Part shown: piece after piece, positions 20,251 through 30,061 of the stretch
Numbering within the stretch: the stretch's first letter is position 1
Layout: each line of letters starts with the position of its first letter
From: Rubricoccus sp038746605
GTDB taxonomy: Bacteria > Bacteroidota > Rhodothermia > Rhodothermales > Rubricoccaceae
Assembly (NCBI GenBank): GCA_038746605.1
Contig: JBCDKM010000012.1
Location: 1 to 64,000, forward strand
Direction of reading: 5' to 3'
DNA length: 64,000 bases
The notes under the pieces: model-generated
Seen by the model: only the letters and a program-made list of their open reading frames with translations
Database searches by the model: none
What the model was told of the DNA's origin: nothing
Program-made: the position numbers and the translations under genes

Positions 20251-23200
20251 CCACCGAACGGGTCACGTCTTCGGGCAGCGACGTGATGGCGAAGACATGG
20301 CCCCCTGCGTCGTAGCCTGCCGGAGCGAGGGCGTACAGGCGGAAGGCGTCTGTGCCCGAGAGGCCCGAGAGCCGACGCGCATCTCCGCCATCCGCGCCGA
20401 GCGCCGCGAACGCATCGAAGGCCACAGAAACGACAGATTCTCGCGGGTCTCCTTCGTGAGCGCCGAAAAGCCGGAGCACAAGTCCGCGCGCTCCCGTCTT
20501 GCCCGACGTTGCTCCGCCTCCCGTGTTACTCGTCAGACTTCGAACGGAACGAGCCAGCCCCACCCGGGCATCCGGGCTTACCGCCAAGCGGATCTCGGGC
20601 TGAGACGCTTGCACATAGAAGCCCTGACCGGCCCCGATCACCCCATCATAGAGATCTCCGACGCCATCGGTACTCCACGTCCGGAAGTCGCCCCCGTTGT
20701 AGGAGGGGTCGAACACCCAGACGATCTCGTCCACCCCGTCTCGTTCCCAGTTCTCTCGGTCCCACGTGACCGCCTGGTCGTACGGGTTGCCGACGAGGTT
20801 CAAGCCGGGCGACCGGGCGTCCGACGTGAACGAGAGATCGAACTCGAAGTCGCTGGTCAGGGGCGTCCCGCCGCTCGAATTGAGCGTCTTGGGAAAGGTC
20901 CCTTGCGTCCCGTTCGTGAACGAGTCGTCATCTTGGAAGACATAGACCCAGAGTCCTTGCCCGAGGCGGACCGACTCGGAGCGCTCGGGGGGCACGAGGT
21001 CCCCCGAGGGTTCGTCGTAGAGGAACACGTTGGCCCGCCCTCGCACGTTGCGCTGGTCGCGGTCAGCGCCGATGTAGCCCGCCGTGTAGATCCCCTCCAG
21101 GAAGCCTGCCCGGAAGCGCGAGCCACCAGGGCCGGAGCCTCCAAGCTGCATCCCGGACTTCGGCAGAGCGAGGAGACGCCAGCCTTCGCTCCCCGCGACG
21201 GTGAACGGGTCGAGCGAGGGAAGCGCCTCGTCGGCTCCCCGGTACGGGCGCGTTGGAGAGCGCGGGTCGCCCTCGACGTCGGTCGTCACCTCCGGGAACG
21301 GGAGACCGGCCATTTCTGGGTCGCCCCCCATCACGTCTGCCAACCGGAGGTCGCCGTTCGGCGCATCCACGAAGGCGACGGTCTTCTCGATGGAGTTCAG
21401 GTCCTGGGGACTGGACGTGGACGCTGTCGCAGCCTGCACACAGGCGAGGTTCGCGCAATCCCCGTCGAAAGCCGACCCGTATCTGTAGGCCGCCAGCACA
21501 GTCCCGGCAGACGTCAGCGCATTGCCATCGATCCGGTTGGATGAGGTACTGTTGACATCCAAGACAAGCGCCCGACCCGCGTTCGCCTGGAAGACGTTGT
21601 TGCGCAGGTTCGCGGGGCCACCGAACCAGGACGTAGGTCCATTCTCATTGGAGTAGACCGCTGCCGCGCCGGCGGGGTCTGTGCCCGCCACCGAGGCCGA
21701 GTTGTGGGCCACGAGCAGGTCCCGTGTTCGGAAGACGAAGAGCCCGACCGTTGCTGGATCGTCGCCGTTCATGCGGACGCTGTTGTTGACGAGGCGCAGT
21801 TCTGCGGCTGGCGCGGCAAACGACACCGACCCACCTTCCCAGGAGATCCCCGTCCCGTCTTCCGCGACCACTTCGTTCCCTTCCAGCAAAAGGCTACGGG
21901 TCGCGGAGTTGCGTCCTCCGATCTGGATCCCGATGAATCCTGCCGAGGAGCCCGGCGCCTCGACGCGGTTGCCTCGCACCACGGCGCCGTCTGCCATAGA
22001 CCCTACCTCCACTCCGAACGTCGCCGCCGGATTGAGGTCTCGGATCTCGTTGCCGATCACTTCGAACCCACCGGCTGGCTCATTGACCGGCACTACTCTG
22101 ATCCCGAGGCGACCGCCGACGAACGTGGAGTTCCACACGCGAACGTTTCGAGGGTTGCCCGTGTCCGACGACAGGTTGACGTCTCCGCGCCCGACAGAGA
22201 GAAGAGTACCACGTGTCTCTGATTCCGCGATGAAGACGCACTCATCGAACGTCACGCCGCCGCCGCCATTGAGATCCACCACATCGGCGATGTCTTCTGA
22301 GTCGGACCGGAACGCCAATCGCCGGAAGGTCACGTTCTCGACCCGGTTCAACTGAAGGACGTAGTTCCTTGTGAGGAAAGGAGACTCGAACCGGATCTGC
22401 GGCGTCCCGATCTGCCCTACGAAGGTGACGGTATTAAGAGAGGATCCCCCTCGAATCGACTGCAGTTCGATCTGCTCGACGAAGAGCCCTCCCGTGACGA
22501 TGAACGTCACCGGGCCGTTCATGCCGCGAAGGTCCAGGTCGTCCACGGCGTCGTTGAACGTATCGTAGTCGTCGCCAAAGCCGATGGTGTAGGTCCCGCT
22601 CATGTAGGGCGGCGGGTCCGCGAGCGGCGTCGCGGCTTCGTCGGCCCCTCGGTACGGGCGGTTGCGGTCCCGTGCGTCGCCCTCGAAATCATCGGGGACC
22701 TCTCTCAGGGGCCGCCCGATGAGGCGCCCGTCCCCGTCGGAGCGACCGGTAAGGCGGAGGCCGGAGCCAAACTCCACGGGCCAAGCGATGCCGTCACGCT
22801 CTTGACGGGTGTCCCTCTGAAACCGCCCGAGGTCTGTGTAGCCCCTGCCCTCCCATCGCAGGGCGAACCGAGTCGGCACCCCCACCTGATCGTAGACGTT
22901 GACATCTAATTCAGTGATGGAATCGCCGTCTTCCACCTCTAGCGCGAGACCGTCGGGGTCCTCGTTGACGAGGATGTTGTTCAGAATCTGTACGTCGGAG
23001 GATGCCTCATCCACGAGGATCGCGGTGCCTGCTTCCGTCGGATCGTCTACGAGTTGGAGCGTGTTGTTCCAGAGACGGACGCTACCGGAGTTCACCACTT
23101 CGATCCCATTGATCCGACCATAGGTGAACTCGGTGCTGGCGCGATGATTGATGACCGACACTCCATCGCGCCCGCCATCGGTGTCTTCGATCCGAAGGTT

Positions 23201-23992
23201 CGTCCCGAGCCGCACCCTCGTGAGGTTCCGCCAGATCTGGACATGTCCCTCGATGTCCTGAATCCAGATGCCGATGGTCGAGGTAGGAGGCGGCGCTCCA
23301 AGCTGGGTCGTCGTGTTGCCGAGAATCTGCAGGGCGGTTCCGGTTGAGGCCTGATCCTCCGCCCGGATGCTGACCATAGTCTGGTTTTGGAAGTCGTTGT
23401 CCTGGATCCGACTTCCAGACGTTGCGCGGCGGTCGCGGTCGGCTCGGATCCGGACACCAGTCTGTCCGTCCACGAACGAGTTCTCCTGAATCGTCGCTCG
23501 GTTCGCGCCCACATCCACGAGAACGGCGCTCGGCATCCCATTCCCATCGAACGAGTTGCTCACGACACTCACATCGTCAGCTTCGATGAAAAGGAGGCTT
23601 CCGGCTACTGAGGTGGACGAGGCAATCTCGAAGTCGAACCCTTCGAACGTCACCCAGTCGGCACCGATAGCCAGCACGTACGGCTCCGACGAAGAGGGCG
23701 TGGCCGAGAGCAACGGCTTCTGCCCTCCGCTCTCGGTGCCCCGAAAGGTGAGCGTGTTGGTGGACGACACACCGGGCACTCGGCCTAGCTCAAGGCGCCC
23801 GGTGTAGTTCGCCTGCTCGACTTCGATGACGACGGGACCGTCGATCCCCCGGTCTTGCAGAGCGAAGAACACCTCCTCGAATGACTCGAAGTCATTTCTA
23901 CTATCGGAGCCAAGTGTATAAGTGCCTCCTCGGATCTGAGCGCTCGCGAGCGCCGGAAGGAGAAGGACGAAAGCGAGGAGAGCGCGAGTCAT
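19640..23992 (-). CDS. Parallel beta-helix secreted protein with shared module and T9SS tail
   Basis: 1450 residues from ATG 23992 (a GTG 21 nt upstream is less likely, since the ATG gives a clean signal peptide ending ASAQ). Residues about 20-900 are right-handed beta-helix repeats with many buried Asn/Val rungs (VRGNRVEA, LWNNTLQLV, LRNNVFQANAG), in two halves each opening with a GTYT-IG/LG and F-DAV/F-EVF motif and separated by an RPYRGADEA sequence, which recurs before the shared module. From about 929 comes the shared module (EGWRLLALP, IYTAGYIGADRDQRN, FNLVGNPY-type LNLVGNPYDQ). Type A sorting tail at the end. Probably surface-exposed and carbohydrate- or matrix-interacting; this is inference. 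Its 3' 600 bp is nearly identical to that of the next gene. Confidence 0.85.
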   Translation of the reverse strand: MTRALLAFVLLLPALASAQIRGGTYTLGSDSRNDFESFEEVFFALQDRGIDGPVVIEVEQANYTGRLELGRVPGVSSTNTLTFRGTESGGQKPLLSATPSSSEPYVLAIGADWVTFEGFDFEIASSTSVAGSLLFIEADDVSVVSNSFDGNGMPSAVLVDVGANRATIQENSFVDGQTGVRIRADRDRRATSGSRIQDNDFQNQTMVSIRAEDQASTGTALQILGNTTTQLGAPPPTSTIGIWIQDIEGHVQIWRNLTRVRLGTNLRIEDTDGGRDGVSVINHRASTEFTYGRINGIEVVNSGSVRLWNNTLQLVDDPTEAGTAILVDEASSDVQILNNILVNEDPDGLALEVEDGDSITELDVNVYDQVGVPTRFALRWEGRGYTDLGRFQRDTRQERDGIAWPVEFGSGLRLTGRSDGDGRLIGRPLREVPDDFEGDARDRNRPYRGADEAATPLADPPPYMSGTYTIGFGDDYDTFNDAVDDLDLRGMNGPVTFIVTGGLFVEQIELQSIRGGSSLNTVTFVGQIGTPQIRFESPFLTRNYVLQLNRVENVTFRRLAFRSDSEDIADVVDLNGGGGVTFDECVFIAESETRGTLLSVGRGDVNLSSDTGNPRNVRVWNSTFVGGRLGIRVVPVNEPAGGFEVIGNEIRDLNPAATFGVEVGSMADGAVVRGNRVEAPGSSAGFIGIQIGGRNSATRSLLLEGNEVVAEDGTGISWEGGSVSFAAPAAELRLVNNSVRMNGDDPATVGLFVFRTRDLLVAHNSASVAGTDPAGAAAVYSNENGPTSWFGGPANLRNNVFQANAGRALVLDVNSTSSNRIDGNALTSAGTVLAAYRYGSAFDGDCANLACVQAATASTSSPQDLNSIEKTVAFVDAPNGDLRLADVMGGDPEMAGLPFPEVTTDVEGDPRSPTRPYRGADEALPSLDPFTVAGSEGWRLLALPKSGMQLGGSGPGGSRFRAGFLEGIYTAGYIGADRDQRNVRGRANVFLYDEPSGDLVPPERSESVRLGQGLWVYVFQDDDSFTNGTQGTFPKTLNSSGGTPLTSDFEFDLSFTSDARSPGLNLVGNPYDQAVTWDRENWERDGVDEIVWVFDPSYNGGDFRTWSTDGVGDLYDGVIGAGQGFYVQASQPEIRLAVSPDARVGLARSVRSLTSNTGGGATSGKTGARGLVLRLFGAHEGDPRESVVSVAFDAFAALGADGGDARRLSGLSGTDAFRLYALAPAGYDAGGHVFAITSLPEDVTRSVEVPLHAEALASGEAADALATLAWDAAALPTGWTVTLNDRQTGQAHDLTEAGQVVLRLGAQDALTVTAADRVESAKTRDPLAPPPVPQARPLQVAAHKTQSTRFTLVLTPEVFAGQDAATFSVSETIPNPTRGTARLGVTLAEAGTVSVRVFDALGREVVSSRTESPAGAQDLSLPVAGLAPGAYVVRVEAPGGTATRRLTVVR

Positions 23993-24062
23993 GACAACGT
24001 GAGAGGTCTTCACTGTGTCATACGTCGGCCCAGTCTCGTAGGGACCACTGCGCCGACTCCCT

Positions 24063-24096
24063 CCGCCTCGAGAGCTCCGTGGGCGTGCCGAGGCGG
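24063..24096. repeat. Long-class (34 bp) CCGCCTCGG inverted repeat
   Basis: CCGCCTCGA, 16-bp centre with CTCCGTGG, CCGAGGCGG. It lies 73 nt beyond the stop at 24170, with another hairpin between. Confidence 0.7.
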
Positions 24097-24105
24097 ACCA
24101 GCTGA

Positions 24106-24158
24106 ATGCAGAAGCGCCCCGCCAGCCGGAGCCAGCAGGGCGCGTCGAGCATCTGCAT
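24106..24158 (-). terminator. Possible hairpin downstream of the gene at 24170-26911
   Basis: Outer arms ATGCAGA / TCTGCAT and inner GCGCCC / GGGCGC can pair. Imperfect, so low confidence. Confidence 0.35.
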
Positions 24159-24169
24159 GAACGTGCGAC

Positions 24170-24780
24170 CTACCGCACGACCGTCAACCGCCGCGTCGCC
24201 GTGCCTCCCGGCGCCTCCACCCGCACGACGTATGCACCCGGCGCGAGGCCAGCGACCGGCAGCGACAGATCCTGCGCACCCGCCGAGCGTTCCATCCCTG
24301 AGGAGACGACCTCGCGCCCTAGTGCATCGTAGACGTATACCGACACTGTGCCCGCCTCGGCGAGCGTGACCCCGAGGCGGGCCATCCCGCGCGTCGGGTT
24401 CGGGATCGCCTCGCTGACCGAGAACGTCGCAGCGTCCTGACTGCCGGAGGCCTCCGGCGTGAGCACCAGCGTGAAGCGCGTGCTCTGCGTCTTGTGCGCG
24501 GCGACTCGGAGCGGACGGGCCTGCGGCACCGGGGGCGGCGCGAGCGGATCGCGCGTCTTGGCGCTCTCTGCGCGGTCGCCAGCCGTGACGGTGAGCGCGT
24601 CTTGAGCCCCGAGGCGGAGGGCGACCTGCCCCGCCTCGGTGAGATCGTGGGCCTGGCCGGTCTGGCGGTCATTCAGCGTGGCGGTCCAGCCGGTCGGGAG
24701 CGCTGCGGCCTCCCAGGCGAGCGTCGCGCGGGCGTCGGCGGCTTCGCCGGAGGCCAGTGCCTCGGCGTGGAGCGGGAGTT
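24170..24780 (-). repeat. Direct repeat copy B (3' end of secreted-protein gene)
   Basis: Partner of 19640-20250. Divergence is clustered, for example around the DALGREV codons, while long stretches are identical, as expected for gene conversion. Confidence 0.8.
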
Positions 24781-26911
24781 CCACCTGGCCCTCGACGTCG
24801 AAGGGCAGCGCGGCGATAGCAAGCACCTCGCCCTTCGGGGCGAGGGTGTAGAGGCGGAGCGCGTCGCCGGAGCCCCCGGCCAAGCGTCGACCATCGCGGG
24901 CATCGAGACCGAGGGAGACATCATCGGAGAGCATCACAAAGGCCTCGGACTGGCGACGCGCCTCTCCGATAGAGCCTGAAAGCTGGAAGTGAAGCCCGGA
25001 CACCGCGCGCTTCCCGTACACGGCTCCGGAACGTCCCGTCTGTGCATCCTCGGCTACAGTGAGCGCCGCGCCCCCACCGAGAGCCTCGACGTGAAACCCC
25101 TGACCCGAGGGAATGATGCCCCCTTCCAGGTCTCCGACGGTACCGTTCCACGTCCGGTGGTCGCCCTCGTTGTACTCCGGGTCCCAGACGTAGACCGTTT
25201 CCGACACGTCCGTCTTCGTCCACGAGGGGTCGTCCCAGTCGATGGCTTCCAGATACGGATTCCCGAGTAGGTTGAAGCCTTCCCGCGGCGCGCCCGGCGT
25301 GAACGAGAGGTCGAACGCCACACTCCCGGCCACGGGCGAACCTCCGGTTGGATCGAGTGCCTTCGGAAACCCACCCTGGACGCCGGGCTCTCCGAAGGGC
25401 TCGTCATCTTCGTACACGTACACCCAGAATCCCTGGCCTGGCACCACCGAGTCGTTCCGCTTAGGAACCGGGTACGTGTCCGTTGGCTCGTCGTAGAGGA
25501 ACACATTCGCCAACCCCCGGCGATTGCGTTGGTCGGCATCAGCGCCCACGAATCCGGCCGTGTAGAGGTCGCCGAGGAACCCTCCGTCTCTGCCTCCCAG
25601 CAACAGGTTTATCGCGGGAAGAGCCAGTAGACGCCACCCTTCTGCTCCGGTGAGGAGGTACGGAGGAAGAGGACCGTAGAAGTAGGCTCCCCCGGTGTCA
25701 TCGGCTCCGGTGTCCGCGAGGAGAGCTCCGACAAGGATGCCATCTCCAGAGGCCGCCACTGCGATGCCGAAAAAGTCGAGAGGCTCCCCGTCGGATGGAA
25801 CCAGGCGTTCGAGGAGTTCCCAAACTCCGTCCACCAGTTCGTAGACGTAAGCAGCCCCCGTGCGTCCTGGCACTCCCCCCGGAGGGTCGCCTGGCCGAGG
25901 TTGCTGCATCGTCCCAACGACGAGGCGTTCTCCAGACAGAGAGACGGATTGGCCAAACTGATCACTCTGCATGCCATCAAAGGCTGTCAGCTTCTGGGTC
26001 TCTGCCCATCCGGTCTCTGTCCGCTCGTAGACATAGGCCGCCCCGGCAGAGCTTGCGACTTCGTCTTCCAGGCGAGCACCGACGAGAGCCCGGTCGCCTT
26101 CCAACGAAACCGCCTCGCCAAATACGTCCAAGTCGGTGTCGTCACTCGCCTCTAGCTCGGCAACTTGCTCCCACGTCCCCGCGACGAGATCGAAGATGTA
26201 GGCGCTCCCCGTAAACCCTCGCGCGCCTGACGCACCGATCAGAGCCAGGTCCCCAGACAAGGACACGGCTCGCCCGAATAGATCTCTAGCAGGACTGGTT
26301 TCGATCGAGAACAGTCGCTGCGTCTGCTGCCAACCACCCATCGCGAGTTCGAAGACATAGGCCGTTCCGGCGTCGTCTCCGGAGGTGTCGTCTCCACTCG
26401 CACCAATCAGCGCTCGGCCACCCTCCAGCGAGACGGCAACCCCGAAGTTGTCATCGGGCCCAACATCGAGGGATGTGATCTTCGCGGTCTGCTGCCAGAC
26501 TCCGCCGACTGGTTCGAAGATATAGGCGGCCCCCGCGTTGTTTCCTCGCTCCGCATTTCGGCGCGCACCAATGAGAGCCCGATTTCCATCCAGAGCAACG
26601 CTACTCCCGAACTGGTCGCCCTGCACTCTGTCACTTGCCACGAGCCTCGTGACCAGCGTCCAAACCCCGCGGACCCGCTCGAAGAGATAGACCGCCCCTG
26701 TCGCGTTGTCTTCCAAGATCGCGGCAACGAGTGCCCGGTCTCCATCCAGAGCGACCGCGCTTCCCAGCCGGTCCCCGGACTCGATATCCGAGACATTCAG
26801 TTTCTGTTCGAAAGCGAACGTGTCACCACCGGGTATCGTCGTCAGAGTACTCTGTCCCCAAACGGGAAAACTGATGAGAAGGAACGCCAGCGCGAGAAGC
26901 AAGCTGCGCAT
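24170..26911 (-). CDS. FG-GAP-repeat secreted protein with shared module and T9SS tail
   Basis: 913 residues from ATG 26911, giving a signal peptide about 1-20 (ending VWGQ). Residues about 35-415 hold seven FG-GAP-like repeats: GDRLGSAVALDGDRALV, GDQFGSSVALDGNRALI, DDNFGVAVSLEGGRALI, RDLFGRAVSLSGDLALI, LDVFGEAVSLEGDRALV, SDQFGQSVSLSGERLVV and LDFFGIAVAASGDGILV, each followed by an AAYVYE-type strand; seven blades is the integrin-alpha-like propeller number. Then the shared module (EGWRLLALP, DLYTAGFVGADADQRNRRG, FNLLGNPYLEAIDWDD) from about 418 and the type A sorting tail. Exported surface protein, possibly adhesive. Confidence 0.87.
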   Translation of the reverse strand: MRSLLLALAFLLISFPVWGQSTLTTIPGGDTFAFEQKLNVSDIESGDRLGSAVALDGDRALVAAILEDNATGAVYLFERVRGVWTLVTRLVASDRVQGDQFGSSVALDGNRALIGARRNAERGNNAGAAYIFEPVGGVWQQTAKITSLDVGPDDNFGVAVSLEGGRALIGASGDDTSGDDAGTAYVFELAMGGWQQTQRLFSIETSPARDLFGRAVSLSGDLALIGASGARGFTGSAYIFDLVAGTWEQVAELEASDDTDLDVFGEAVSLEGDRALVGARLEDEVASSAGAAYVYERTETGWAETQKLTAFDGMQSDQFGQSVSLSGERLVVGTMQQPRPGDPPGGVPGRTGAAYVYELVDGVWELLERLVPSDGEPLDFFGIAVAASGDGILVGALLADTGADDTGGAYFYGPLPPYLLTGAEGWRLLALPAINLLLGGRDGGFLGDLYTAGFVGADADQRNRRGLANVFLYDEPTDTYPVPKRNDSVVPGQGFWVYVYEDDEPFGEPGVQGGFPKALDPTGGSPVAGSVAFDLSFTPGAPREGFNLLGNPYLEAIDWDDPSWTKTDVSETVYVWDPEYNEGDHRTWNGTVGDLEGGIIPSGQGFHVEALGGGAALTVAEDAQTGRSGAVYGKRAVSGLHFQLSGSIGEARRQSEAFVMLSDDVSLGLDARDGRRLAGGSGDALRLYTLAPKGEVLAIAALPFDVEGQVELPLHAEALASGEAADARATLAWEAAALPTGWTATLNDRQTGQAHDLTEAGQVALRLGAQDALTVTAGDRAESAKTRDPLAPPPVPQARPLRVAAHKTQSTRFTLVLTPEASGSQDAATFSVSEAIPNPTRGMARLGVTLAEAGTVSVYVYDALGREVVSSGMERSAGAQDLSLPVAGLAPGAYVVRVEAPGGTATRRLTVVR

Positions 26912-27153
26912 AGGATCGGGATGGAGTGACAAAGAGGGCGCCCAGATGATCCACGTCGGATCCACCCGGCCTTAAACCGCTACCCCTGCCACCGAATCCA
27001 TGTTGCATAAACCTCTCCCTACTTCCAACCACCTGTTGTTGTGACCACTGGACTGTCTGATAGGCCCTCTGACCCGTAGCTGTCCCATCCGCCTCAGTCC
27101 CCTTCACCACCTAGAGGCTCAGCGTTTCACCCCGCCTCCCCGGCCCGTCTCGG

Positions 27154-27161
27154 TAGCTTCG
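27154..27161 (+). promoter_or_regulatory. Putative -7 promoter box of valS
   Basis: TAGCTTCG, ending 19 nt before the ATG at 27181. The 269-bp region between 26911 and 27181 shows nothing else that I recognise. Confidence 0.6.
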
Positions 27162-27180
27162 CAGACCGACCCCCGGACCC

Positions 27181-29970
27181 ATGGCCGAGACCCGCCCCCA
27201 CCTCCCCGAGGCGCCCGCTGCCGCCCCCCTCCCCGAGGCCGCCGACGGCCCCTACGACCCCACCGCCGTCGAGGCCAAGTGGTACCGTTTCTGGGAAGAC
27301 GGCGGCTTCTTCCACGCGGACGTCGAGGCGGTCACCTCCGGCGAGAAGGAGCCCTTCGTGATCCCCATGCCGCCGCCCAACGTCACCGGGCGGCTCCACA
27401 TGGGCCACGCCCTGCAAGACACCGTGCAAGACCTCCTCATCCGCATGAAGCGGATGCAGGGCTTCGAGGCGCTCTGGATCCCCGGCCAAGACCACGCCGG
27501 CATCGCGACGCAGAATGTGGTGGAACGGAAGCTGCGCGAGGCGGGCCAGGACCGAAAGGAGATGGGTCGCGAGACCTTCTTGCAACACGTCTGGGGCTGG
27601 CGCGAGGAGTACGGTGACATCATCCTGCAGCAGAAGCGCCGCCTCGGCGACTCATGCGACTGGCGGTACTCCCGCTTCACGATGGACGAGGGCTTCAGCC
27701 GCGCCGTGCAGGAAGTCTTCGTGCGGCTGCACGAGCAAGGCCTCGTCTATCGCGGCGAGTACCTCGTCAACTGGGACCCCGAAAACCAGACGGTCATCTC
27801 CAACGAGGAGGTGGACAACGTGGAGCGCCCGGGGTCCCTCTGGACCATCCGCTACCCCGTCGTGGATGCGAACGGGCAGGACACGGACGAGGCGTTGCTC
27901 ATCGCGACGACGCGGCCCGAGACGATTCCGGCAGATACGGCCGTGGCGATCCACCCCGAGGACGAGCGCTTCCAGCACCTCATCGGCCAGCGCGTGCGTG
28001 TCCCGGTGGGCGACCGCCTCGTGCCCGTCATCGCGGACGAGGCCATCAAGATGGATTTTGGTGCAGGCGCGCTCAAGGTGACGCCCGGCCACAGCGAGGT
28101 GGACTGGGAGATCGGCAAGCGCCACGAGATCGAAGTGCTCTCCATTATGAACCTGGACGGCACGCTGAATGAACTCGCGGGCGCCTACGCCGGGATGGAG
28201 CGGGTCGCCGCGAAGAAGCAGATCGTCGCGGATCTGGACGCGCAGGGCTACCTCGTGAAGACGGAGGACTACACCGTCACCACGCCCATCTCCTCGCGAT
28301 CCAAGGCCGTCATCGAGCCGCTGCTCTCGCCGCAGTGGTACGTGAGCATGGCGCCCCTCGCGGAGAAGGCCCTCGAAGTCGTCAACGACGGGACCGTCAC
28401 CTTCTACCCTGCGCGATGGGCCAACGAGTACCGCCGCTGGATGGAGGACATCCGCGACTGGCCGATCTCGCGCCAGCTCTGGTGGGGCCACCGCATCCCC
28501 GTTTGGTACTACACCGACGCGGACGGCGAGATCGACGAGAGCCGCGAGTTCGTGGTGTCCGTGGACCAGCCCGAGGCGGGCATGGTGCAAGACGAAGACG
28601 TACTGGACACGTGGTTCTCATCGTGGCTTTGGCCCTTCGCCACGCTCGGGTGGCCGGATCCGGAGACCGAGACGGAGGGCGCCGCGATGGCCTCGCCCGA
28701 GGCGCTGAAGGCCTTCTACCCCGCCTCGGTGCTCGTCTCGGGGTACGACATCCTCTTCTTCTGGATCGCGCGGATGATCATGGCGGGCACGCACTTCACC
28801 GAGGCGGTGCCCTACCGCGACGTGTTCATCACGGGCATGATCAAGGACAAACAGGGGCGCTGGATGTCCAAGAGCCTCGGCAACGGCATCGATCCGCTGG
28901 ACATGGCGGACCAGTACGGCGCCGATGCTGTGAGATTCACTCTCGCGGTGCTCTGCGCTCAGGGCCAGGACATCAAGCTGGACCCGGCCAAGTTCGAGGG
29001 CGGCCGGAACTTTGCGAACAAGGTCTGGAACGCGAGCCGCGTTTTCGGTCGCTACATCGAGACCGACCGCGACGGGCGGCCCACCACCGACGCCAAACGG
29101 ACGCGCGCTTTCGCGGATCTGAGCCTCGTGGAGCGCTGGATCGTGACGCGGCTGGCGGAGACGGTCGCGAGCGTGGACGCGTCCATGCGGTCCTACCGCA
29201 TCAGCGAGGCCGCGAACACCGTCTACGACTTCCTCTGGCGCGACTTCTGCGACTGGTATCTGGAGCTCATCAAGCCTGGGCGCGATGAATCCGGCGAGTT
29301 CGAGACGATGGACGCCGAAACCCTCGCGCTGGCCGTGGAGGTGTTCGAGGGCGCCCTGAAGCTCCTCCACCCGTTCATGCCATTCCTGACGGAAGAGCTG
29401 TGGTGGAAGCAGCGTCCTCGTCACGCCCGCGAGGCGCTCATCGCCTGCGACTGGCCCTCGCCCGACCCTGCCGAGCAGGACGCCGAGGCGGTCGCCCTCT
29501 TCGCGACAGTGCAAGATCTCGTGAGCGCTGTCCGCCAGATCCGCGCGCAGTACGGCGTGGCGCCCTCCAAGCCCGTCGCCGTCACGGTCTCCGTGGGCGG
29601 GGACTCCGCCGAGGCCACGGCCGAGGCGCTGGAGTCCGTGCGCAGCTACATCGAGCGGCTGGCCGGAGTGGACGACCTCGTCATCGCGCCGGACGCGTCG
29701 AAGCCGCCCGCCAGCGCCGCGGTCGTGGTGGACCGGCATCAGGTCTTCGTGCCCCTCGCAGGCATGATCGACCTGGACGCCGAGCGCGACCGTCTGCGCA
29801 AGGAGATCGAGGCCAAGCGCGGCTTCCTGGCGAGCGTCGAGAAGAAGCTTGGCAACGAGAACTTCGTGAGCCGCGCGCCGGAGGCGGTCGTCGCGAAGGA
29901 GCGCCAGAAGCGCGACGACGCCACGGCCGAGATCGCTGCGCTGGAGGCCAACCTCGCGGACCTTGGCTGA
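27181..29970 (+). CDS. valS: Valine--tRNA ligase
   Basis: 929 residues, full length class I aminoacyl-tRNA synthetase. The HIGH motif reads HMGH at residues 73-76 (PPNVTGRLHMGH) and the KMSKS motif is WMSKSLGN at about 561-568. The editing (CP1) domain motif TTRPETIPADTAVAIHP is present near 240-260. The C-terminus (LDAERDRLRKEIEAKRGFL, SVEKKLGNENFV) is the valyl-type coiled-coil arm. Charges tRNA-Val in the cytoplasm. Stop is 91 bp before a lipoprotein gene that has its own promoter box. Confidence 0.98.
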   Translation: MAETRPHLPEAPAAAPLPEAADGPYDPTAVEAKWYRFWEDGGFFHADVEAVTSGEKEPFVIPMPPPNVTGRLHMGHALQDTVQDLLIRMKRMQGFEALWIPGQDHAGIATQNVVERKLREAGQDRKEMGRETFLQHVWGWREEYGDIILQQKRRLGDSCDWRYSRFTMDEGFSRAVQEVFVRLHEQGLVYRGEYLVNWDPENQTVISNEEVDNVERPGSLWTIRYPVVDANGQDTDEALLIATTRPETIPADTAVAIHPEDERFQHLIGQRVRVPVGDRLVPVIADEAIKMDFGAGALKVTPGHSEVDWEIGKRHEIEVLSIMNLDGTLNELAGAYAGMERVAAKKQIVADLDAQGYLVKTEDYTVTTPISSRSKAVIEPLLSPQWYVSMAPLAEKALEVVNDGTVTFYPARWANEYRRWMEDIRDWPISRQLWWGHRIPVWYYTDADGEIDESREFVVSVDQPEAGMVQDEDVLDTWFSSWLWPFATLGWPDPETETEGAAMASPEALKAFYPASVLVSGYDILFFWIARMIMAGTHFTEAVPYRDVFITGMIKDKQGRWMSKSLGNGIDPLDMADQYGADAVRFTLAVLCAQGQDIKLDPAKFEGGRNFANKVWNASRVFGRYIETDRDGRPTTDAKRTRAFADLSLVERWIVTRLAETVASVDASMRSYRISEAANTVYDFLWRDFCDWYLELIKPGRDESGEFETMDAETLALAVEVFEGALKLLHPFMPFLTEELWWKQRPRHAREALIACDWPSPDPAEQDAEAVALFATVQDLVSAVRQIRAQYGVAPSKPVAVTVSVGGDSAEATAEALESVRSYIERLAGVDDLVIAPDASKPPASAAVVVDRHQVFVPLAGMIDLDAERDRLRKEIEAKRGFLASVEKKLGNENFVSRAPEAVVAKERQKRDDATAEIAALEANLADLG

Positions 29971-30030
29971 CCCCGCCCGATTGGCGGTTCTACTCGCCTC
30001 GAGGGACCGCCAGTCGAGCGCAGAACCGGA

Positions 30031-30038
30031 TAAATTCA
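30031..30038 (+). promoter_or_regulatory. Putative -7 promoter box of the DUF6174 lipoprotein gene
   Basis: TAAATTCA, 23 nt before the ATG at 30062. AT-rich against a GC-rich background. Confidence 0.5.
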
Positions 30039-30061
30039 CCCATCACCTGTCGCTGCACGCC

